From the NCBI GenBank assembly GCA_028274465.1, contig CM051456.1, positions 117,940,880-118,004,879 of the forward strand: DNA of 64,000 nt. Reading direction: 5' to 3'. The notes beneath the pieces are model-generated. The model was not told the DNA's origin and did no database searches. It saw nothing but the letters and a program-made list of their open reading frames with translations. The number at the start of each line of letters is the position of its first letter. The stretch's first letter is position 1. Below, one piece after another: positions 58,167 through 64,000 of this stretch. A program made the position numbers and the translations under genes. The stretch comes from Plantago ovata (lineage: Eukaryota; Streptophyta; Magnoliopsida; Lamiales; Plantaginaceae).

Positions 58167-58825
58167 TTTTTTGGAACTGAACGATATTTATCATTACCTC
58201 CAAACGGTTAAGTACAAAAGATCGACTCTATGGTCCAGACCATCCTTGTGACCAAAATAAATCAAAGGAAAAACATGAAACAAAAATGACAACTTTACAT
58301 CACAGTTTCATCCAAAGTTTAGCTTGTGCGCCTCTTGCCGCAGTTTCTCCTGGTATAGGATGCCACGCCATATACCGTTTCGGCCAGCACTCCTTTCAAC
58401 AGCTGAGATCGATAGCTCTTACCCTCTGCCTGGCGGTTCAACTCGGCAATTGCCGCATCCCAGTCCGTCCAAGCCGTGTTGATTTGAAGCCATCTCATGA
58501 CATTCATGTATATCTTCTTTGTTTCAGCACACTCAAAGAATAGGTGTTCCACGCTTTCAGGCCCCTTGCAATAGCAACATTCACCGTCAGTATGCACTCC
58601 AAATCGCATTAGTCTATCCTTGGTGGCTAGGCGCTTTTGTAGGCAGAGCCATAGGAGGAACGTAGCACGGGGTCGCGCCATATTTCCCAGCACCAAGTCA
58701 CGCCATATAACCTTGTCTTTAGTCCCTCTCAATCCCCTGTAAATTTTTCCCACCAGAAAATTTCCTTTCGCATTGCAGTCCCTCCATTCTTGCAAATCTG
58801 CTAGTTTCGGCGCGAGTTGAGGACT
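58167..58825 (-). mobile_element. 5'-truncated LINE with 14-bp target duplication
   Basis: Flanked exactly by GTAGTTCTTTCATA (58153-58166 and 58826-58839). On the minus strand it contains the end of ORF2, a 3' untranslated part and a very short A tail (six T on the plus strand after 58166). Truncation at the 5' side and a long duplication are classic for LINE insertion. Confidence 0.92.
58319..58795 (-). pseudogene. LINE ORF2 C terminus with zf-RVT domain
   Basis: An open frame of 158 codons that continues upstream to the truncation point. It has the reverse-transcriptase zinc-binding pattern: WRDLVLGNMARPRATFLLWL, then CCYCKGPESVEHLFFEC with its Cys and His ligands. The RT and endonuclease parts are missing because the insertion is truncated. 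The first Met here is internal. The frame itself is intact to the stop, so the copy is fairly young. Confidence 0.9.
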
Positions 58826-58839
58826 GTAGTTCTTTCATA

Positions 58840-59579
58840 ATTAAATTGGTAAAAACAATTAATTAGTATTTTTAATTCCCACTACCGTGAGATGAAACCC
58901 CTAACCCCAAAACGAAAACTTCTCATCAAATTGCCCCTGTCGTCTCCTTCTCCATTTTCACGGCACATAAATTCCTTCTCCTTCGGTTGATCTATCTGGT
59001 AATCTTTTCTTACTTTACTCCGATTTGCAATTCGACCTGTATTGATTGACGATGTGGTCTTCGATCGGAAGAGATCCCTCTCTAATGGCATTAACTATTC
59101 ACTGCTAGGTTACGGCGGTTGTTTTTTTAGCTTTCTTTCCTTTGATGATTCAGTTTCGGTGATGACATATTTCGAACTGTTGTCGTTGAATTCGTATTAA
59201 TTGCTTGTTTTGGCACTTAATGTATTCTCTGCGTCCACTGATTTTGGTTCTTTTTTCACATAAAGGGTATTTGCCCAGAAAATAGAAACCATGTATTGTG
59301 CATATATTGATATTTCACTCTCCTCTTTCATGTCTTGATATGTACGATCTTACGCTAGGAGTAAAACTAGTTTCGGTGCTGACTTTTGCAGTAGATTGGA
59401 TTTTATTGTTTTAGATACATGGTAGCTTGTGAATTGTGATGGATTTGCAAGTCTTCAACAGTAGTACAGATAAAAGTGACAGGTGATGGTAGGAGTTTAG
59501 GGTCGTTTTTTTATCAAATCATACGCAGTTGAATTTCAAAAATTTTAACGACTAATCTTGATAGCAGTTATTTAACATG
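58840..59579. other. Sequence resembling a gene leader, function unknown
   Basis: Plus-strand 58890-59000 is pyrimidine-rich and less AT-rich (CCCTGTCGTCTCCTTCTCC), ending at CTATCTGGTAATCTTTTC, which could be a leader exon with a splice donor. No start codon or protein follows. It may be a captured promoter or leader. Confidence 0.3.
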
Positions 59580-59606
59580 TGATACGTGAAAGAGATCAGC
59601 ACTTAC

Positions 59607-59797
59607 GATTTAAGAGATTCCAAATCCTCGTCTTTCGATTCAGCAAACTTAATATGTTGCTCCTCGATCTCTTCTTCGAGCTTCCTTGTAAATGATTCCA
59701 ACTCTTCTTCGTTGATTTGCAAGTCCTCAAGCTCGTCTCCCAATAGGTCGCAGTCCTTCGGATTCTCCAGCTTGCAATCCTTAACCTCGGTATCCAT
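59607..59797 (-). pseudogene. Isolated coding exon, acidic coiled coil (unrecognised)
   Basis: From an ATG at 59797 the minus strand encodes about 63 residues, beginning MDTEVKD and including LLGDELEDLQINEEELESF and TRKLEEEIEEQ, an acidic coiled coil. It ends at AAATC followed by GTAAGTGC, a strong splice donor whose TAA would otherwise be the stop. This is the look of a first coding exon. I found no second exon on this strand toward lower coordinates, where the LINE lies. I do not recognise the protein. Confidence 0.5.
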
Positions 59798-60049
59798 AGA
59801 AGTTGGTCTATCAACAAGAGTGTTAGGAAACTCTTTGAACCAAGTAAGGATTATGTGAATTATATGAAGTTGTGTGTAATTTGTTTTTATCTTCTTAAAA
59901 GAAGACAAACTAGAAGAAGTTGTTTCTTTTGTTACTTTGCTAAAGAGAAAGGAGAAGTAGAATTATACTGATTGTGTTTTTGCTACTGTACGTGCAAAAC
60001 CACTCCATCAAAATTCATCTCTTCACAAATAACAAAAACTACTATATCA

Positions 60050-61242
60050 TGCAAATGAGACAAACTGACCAAGTAGAAAATGGGTGAGGCACGTGCCACC
60101 CATTATCATACTACCGGGAGGAACAATTCTGCTCGGCCCTCTTGGCGCAGCACCCTTTGGCCCATTTCTTGTTTGTTTCAGTCCATTGCAATTTGTTGTC
60201 CAAATCCAATTTGACCCGATTTCAACACTCCACTTTAATTGTCCAAATGTAATTTGACTCAATTAAATTCTTCACATATTTTAATTATAATAAATAATAT
60301 TAATCTAATTAATATTCATTTATTAATTATCCCGATCTAGTAGAGTACTATTCATGTAGTGTGACCCATATGGCCTTATATATTAATCACTAATCTAATT
60401 AGGTTCACGGTGAAACTCCTAGACGGTTTACCGGACAATATTAATATATAAGGACGTTTGTAAGGATATAAAAATCACCTTTAGTGTAAGGTTGACATTG
60501 TCCTTTCATTCTCGAATACTCGAATAAGTCTAGAAGAACTTGATATCGTGTCTGTTCCAATAACTTATTCATTTCTTTCTCATTCTTGTTAGTTGATCAT
60601 CGATCATATTCAAACACTATTTTGAATATATCGTAATGCATTGGCCAAAGACTAACGATCAACCTAACTATGAGACGTAGAGTATTCTCTCCAATGTCTA
60701 TTGCGAGGAATGAATTCTATTTTGGTTCAACTACTACTCCCATGCGCTTCATAATATATCTAACGCATGCCGTATCTACCCATGTGGAGTGCAAGCATTG
60801 GTCATGGTCAAGATATATTATTCCACACATGTAGTCAGTATTGACCTCAAGTCGAAGGACTACTAAATCACCTTACACACCTATACTTCCGTAGACACTT
60901 TAATAGAATTAATCAAACGGTTTCTTGGTGGGTCACTCAACACCCTCTAAGGTGTTTCATGCATCCATCATGAATAACCAAGTCGTTCGTAGTTGTGAGA
61001 GGCACTACATTCCTCTAAGAATATGATGCAGATCGCATGCCAATCTTTAACGTGCGTCATTGATATCCCTAATCTCAATGACCTCGATTGGGACTGTTTC
61101 AGGACTTACGTTCTGTCATCCAAGTTCTCACACACTTGGTGATAACGTATAGTCCATGGGAACATCTTATAGAATTATCTTAAAACAACCAAATAGATAA
61201 TTCAAAGATGCGAATCCAATTAACTATATATATTATAATTAA
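60050..61242 (-). other. LTR-like stretch, tentative
   Basis: About 1.1 kb of non-coding sequence of moderate GC content (for example CCATGTGGAGTGCAAGCATT and TGGTGGGTCACTCAACACCC), unlike its AT-rich flanks. The style suggests a solo LTR on the minus strand, but TG/CA ends with a target duplication could not be found. Confidence 0.3.
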
Positions 61243-61984
61243 GAGAAAATGCCAGATTAGTACCCTCTTATGAGGAAGTTAACTCAAAATTGTCTATTCA
61301 ATCAATTACATTTTGGTACCAAATAGCGTTGACTGGACCCTATTTACATAAATGCCATTGTCTCAAAACCCCCAAATCAAACAAGCCTTATCTCTCAAAT
61401 AATTTAATATTTTTTCCTTTTTTTCTTTTTTTTTTTTTTTTTTATCTTTTTCTTTTTTTTTACCATCTTCTTCCTCCTTATATATGCCTCCGGTACCGGA
61501 GTAATTCCGGTCTCCGGTACCGAAACTTAAGCTCCGAGGAGGAGCTGGTAATAAACTCCGATTACCAGCTCCGACCGGAGCTGTAAAGCTCCGATCAACG
61601 GAGCTTTAAAGCTCCGATGAGGAGCTGGTAAGCTCCGACGAGGAGATCTGTAACAGAGCTCCTCATCGGAGCTTTACAGCTCCGATCTGGAGCTGTAGAG
61701 CTCCAGATCGGAGCTCTGTAGCAACTCCGCTACAGGTCTGGTCGGAGCTCCGGCCAAGGCCATGGAGGTGAAGTTTTTTTTTTTTTTTTCTTTTATCTTT
61801 TTTCCTTTGTTTTTTTTTTTTTTTAATAATAGTAAGGGTTGTTTGGCTTTCAAAAAATCTGAAAAAGGAACAGTACTTAGAGCGCCATTTGGTCAAATTC
61901 GTGGACCAAAATGTAATTGATTGAGTAGTGGGTACTATTTTATAATTAAGGCTCACAAAAAGGTACTATAGATATATTTGCCCC
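61243..61984 (+). mobile_element. Mutator-like element E with palindrome array
   Basis: Left and right arms share TAGTACC and, exactly, TCAATCAATTACATTTTGGT; the similarity spans about 90 bp. Inside: a CAAACAAGCC piece, pyrimidine tract (61407-61478), GGTACCGGAG block, array (61489-61765), T/C-rich right part and TTGTTTGGCTTT. Flanks TATAATTAA and TATAATAAC agree at 7 of 9 bases. Same order and orientation as A, B and D. Confidence 0.78.
61489..61765. repeat. Palindrome array of element E
   Basis: Units around GAGCTCCGATCGGAGCT, GAGGAGCTGGTAAGCTCC and CTCCAGATCGGAGCTCTG. As in the other arrays, units are self-complementary and begin after a CCGGTACCGG block. Spacer words such as TTTAAAG and GGTAA differ from those of element A. 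Confidence 0.88.
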
Positions 61985-62179
61985 ATATAATAACAAACTG
62001 ATTATGATCTAAGTACTAAAGTACATATCATCCCACAAATGGTTGTCTCTAGGACATACATAATTTCGATTTCGGTGATTAACTATTCTTCTTGGTCAAC
62101 CAAATGACTATTGATTTATTGATTTTAATTGATGTTGTTTCTAGTTTTCAATCCTATATTTTCATTGTAAAGGTTCTAG

Positions 62180-62894
62180 GGGCTGGCCAGCATCGAGCAC
62201 AATACGACTTCGTTCACTAAGTTGGGGTCTATCGCAGATCAGCTCAAAGTAATTGTTTGTACCTATAAGCAATGCATTTCATTTCACAACATATCATGTT
62301 CAACTTTACCCTTGTTTTAATTTTGCAATGCTAGTATGATTGTGATAGGGATAGATATTATTGCATATATTTTGCAGTGGTAATATGATTGCTTATCATG
62401 CCCGTGTAACTTTGAATTTACTCTCTTCCTCTCATATTTTGTAGGTTTCTCTCTCCCTCTCATATTTTGTAGGTTTCTGAACAAGAACCAACCTTCACTA
62501 TGATTACATGTATGTAACTCATTACTTCCTTTTGCTAAAAGTTACTATAGTTTGCATTTTCGCAGCTTTACTATATAGTCTCATTCTTCCATTTGTAAGA
62601 CTTATTATTGCAGAGACCATTTAATGGACCTATTTTGCATTCAAGCTCATTATTTGTATTAACTTTCTATGCAATTCCTATTTAGCATGTGAATTTGATC
62701 AATTATACTTTTCATCAAGGATGCTTTTTTTTTTTTCCCTAAACTCAAAGTTTGTTATTCTATATCTTTCAATAATATTATTTTGTGCTCTTTTTTTGAC
62801 TCCTGTTTAGATTGCTAAAAATGATGAAAGGTGTTACCAAGAACTCCAGAATAGTCACAGAGACCTTGTCCGCATTGTTGCTGAAGCTTGGTAG
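62180..62894 (+). pseudogene. Two exon-like pieces that join in frame (unrecognised)
   Basis: 62180-62248 lies between TTCTAG and GTAATT and is open for 23 codons (GLASIEHNTTSFTKLGSIAD and QLK). 62811-62894 lies after a polypyrimidine tract ending TGTTTAG and is open for 27 codons (IAKNDERCYQELQNSHRDLV onward) to TAG. Both are phase 0, so splicing would keep the frame, and the result reads like the end of a coiled-coil protein. I do not recognise it and see no upstream exons. Confidence 0.4.
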
Positions 62895-62973
62895 CTCACA
62901 AGTCACAACATATACTTAGTCACAGAGACCTTGTCCGCATTGTTGCTGAAGCTCAGTAGCTCACAACATATAC
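62853..62973. repeat. 65-bp tandem duplication in the exon-like piece
   Basis: AGTCACAGAGACCTTGTCCG onward occurs at 62853 and again at 62918 with few changes; GTAGCTCACAA and CATATACTT also recur. Confidence 0.85.
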
Positions 62974-63723
62974 TTGGAATTGTTTGGAGCAAATGTAAGT
63001 TTCTTTATTTGTACATTTCTGCTCTGATATAGTATTCATTTAGTTAGTTTTTTTATAATTATTATAGAAGTCAGCATCTTCATTAGTAGGTTCCTTTGTC
63101 TGCGTTGTGAGGATCAGTACATAAATGCTATTATTAATCTAAAATATGATATCTAAAACTAGTTTTGCACTTCTATACAGGATGAACATATTTAAAAGAC
63201 TGATGGGGTAGTTGTTCATGTCATTTAGATCTTGAACGGAGTAGAAATTTCAACTCGCATCCAACTCCAAGGAACTCGGAGTCAAGTTAGAAATATGGCC
63301 TGCCCTAAGTTCCTCAGATGCATTGATTAATGTTGAACTAACTTTTTAGATGTAGATTAGCTTATTTTCCATCCAAGATATTCTGCATTGCAGCAATATG
63401 ATTTAAAGTAAATATTTTTGAATTTCTATTTTTTTTTTCCAGTCCAGTAAATACAATTGCCACGGTTTTTAACGGTGGCCAATTTCTTTTTGTTCCCCTT
63501 AAACACAATTGCCACCGCATTTTCGTGCCTAATAGGCATTGACCACGGTGGCTAATAGACAAACAATGGCCGCTGGTGGTGGCATTATTCATTAGCCACC
63601 CCTTCTTTTGCTACTAATATTGTTCACAGATCGATTAGCGGTGGACAATGGCTATTGGCCACGCAGTCAACGTCCTTTCGCCACAAATTTAGTGGTGACA
63701 GAGGTAGGGATTTTTTTGTAGTG

Positions 63724-64000
63724 TATAAATCAGGACTCATGAGTATAGACAACGGAGTGTAGCTCAGTTCGTAAGTTGTTACATGATGAACGTATTTTTG
63801 GCACGTTCATCTTGTTTTTTTTTTTTTTTTGCTTTCTTTTGCTATCTTTTAGCTTAGTTTTGTTATTAGTTTCTACAAATAGTGTCACGTTTAGTTTGTT
63901 TTTGCATTTCTCAGGTACTTAGGTACAAAGTGGCGGTTTTGAGCTCAAACGCAACATTTTGGATGCATTTGGATCATGTTTGAGTGCTACGACTTCCATG
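63724..64000. other. Right-edge sequence, no gene
   Basis: GTGTAGCTCAGTTCGTAAG near 63758 resembles a tRNA or SINE A box, but no B box follows clearly. ACGTATTTTTGGCACGTTCATC and a T run lie to the right. Nothing else is supported. Confidence 0.4.

Larger units (their letters stand above)
57965..63723. mobile_element. Probable CACTA element, 5.8 kb, carrying foreign fragments
   Basis: The right end read on the minus strand begins CACTACAAAAAAATCCCTAC (63723 leftward), a CACTA terminus. The left end AACTACTAAAAAAAAAGTC (57965) is similar but has lost the first C. Both ends are followed by GGTGGCCAAT/ATTGGCCACC-type repeats (57990-58060 and 63452-63690). The flanking triplets TGT and TAT differ by one base. 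The interior has no CACTA transposase. It holds a LINE tail, exon-like pieces, an LTR-like stretch and Mutator-like element E. Confidence 0.5.

Overview
This is nuclear DNA of a flowering plant, probably a eudicot. The evidence is the AT-rich sequence, the plant ERF transcription factors, and plant-type copia, Harbinger, Helitron, Mutator-like, hAT, Stowaway, SINE and LINE elements. I cannot name the species; an asterid is a guess. Only three genes look intact. They are AP2/ERF transcription factors of the small group IXc type, all on the minus strand: 12752-13255, 25992-26468 and 47140-47706. Each has one ERF-type AP2 domain and a C-terminal EDLL activation motif, so they look like a tandem family spread over about 35 kb by transposons.

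Layout. 1-3 kb: 3' part of a Ty1/copia element with an open integrase/RT/RNase H frame, running off the left edge. 4.1-4.6 kb: a tRNA-Pro-like gene with a collapsed anticodon loop, then a CACTA-type end. 5.8-6.1 kb: decayed copy of a PP1 phosphatase gene. 8.8 kb: Stowaway MITE. 12.7-13.4 kb: first ERF. 14-20 kb: SINE-like pieces, an RNase H relic and a 64-bp tandem array. 20.8-24.5 kb: a non-autonomous Helitron. 24.6 kb: hAT MITE. 26 kb: second ERF. 27.7-34.2 kb: Mutator-like elements with long inverted repeats and a gag-like relic. 34.3-42.3 kb: a PIF/Harbinger element whose ORF1 is split by three solo LTRs of one family, followed by a broken transposase. 42-46 kb: LTR-like relic, SINEs and a MITE. 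47 kb: third ERF. 51.6-54.5 kb: a tandem duplication carrying nested MITEs. 55.7-57.7 kb: an ORF1-only LINE derivative. 58.0-63.7 kb: a probable CACTA element holding a LINE tail, an LTR-like stretch, a Mutator-like element and exon-like fragments.

The most unusual feature is a set of Mutator-like elements (31.1-32.1, 33.5-34.2, 53.7-54.4 and 61.2-62.0 kb, plus a duplicated partial copy at 52.1 kb). All share one architecture: long inverted ends, a pyrimidine tract, a GGTACCGG block, and an array of short palindromes such as AGCTCCGATCGGAGCT. Each element has its own version of the palindrome. The second is the Harbinger ORF1: removing the three solo LTRs at their 5-bp target duplications leaves a continuous 419-codon frame with a single nonsense codon.
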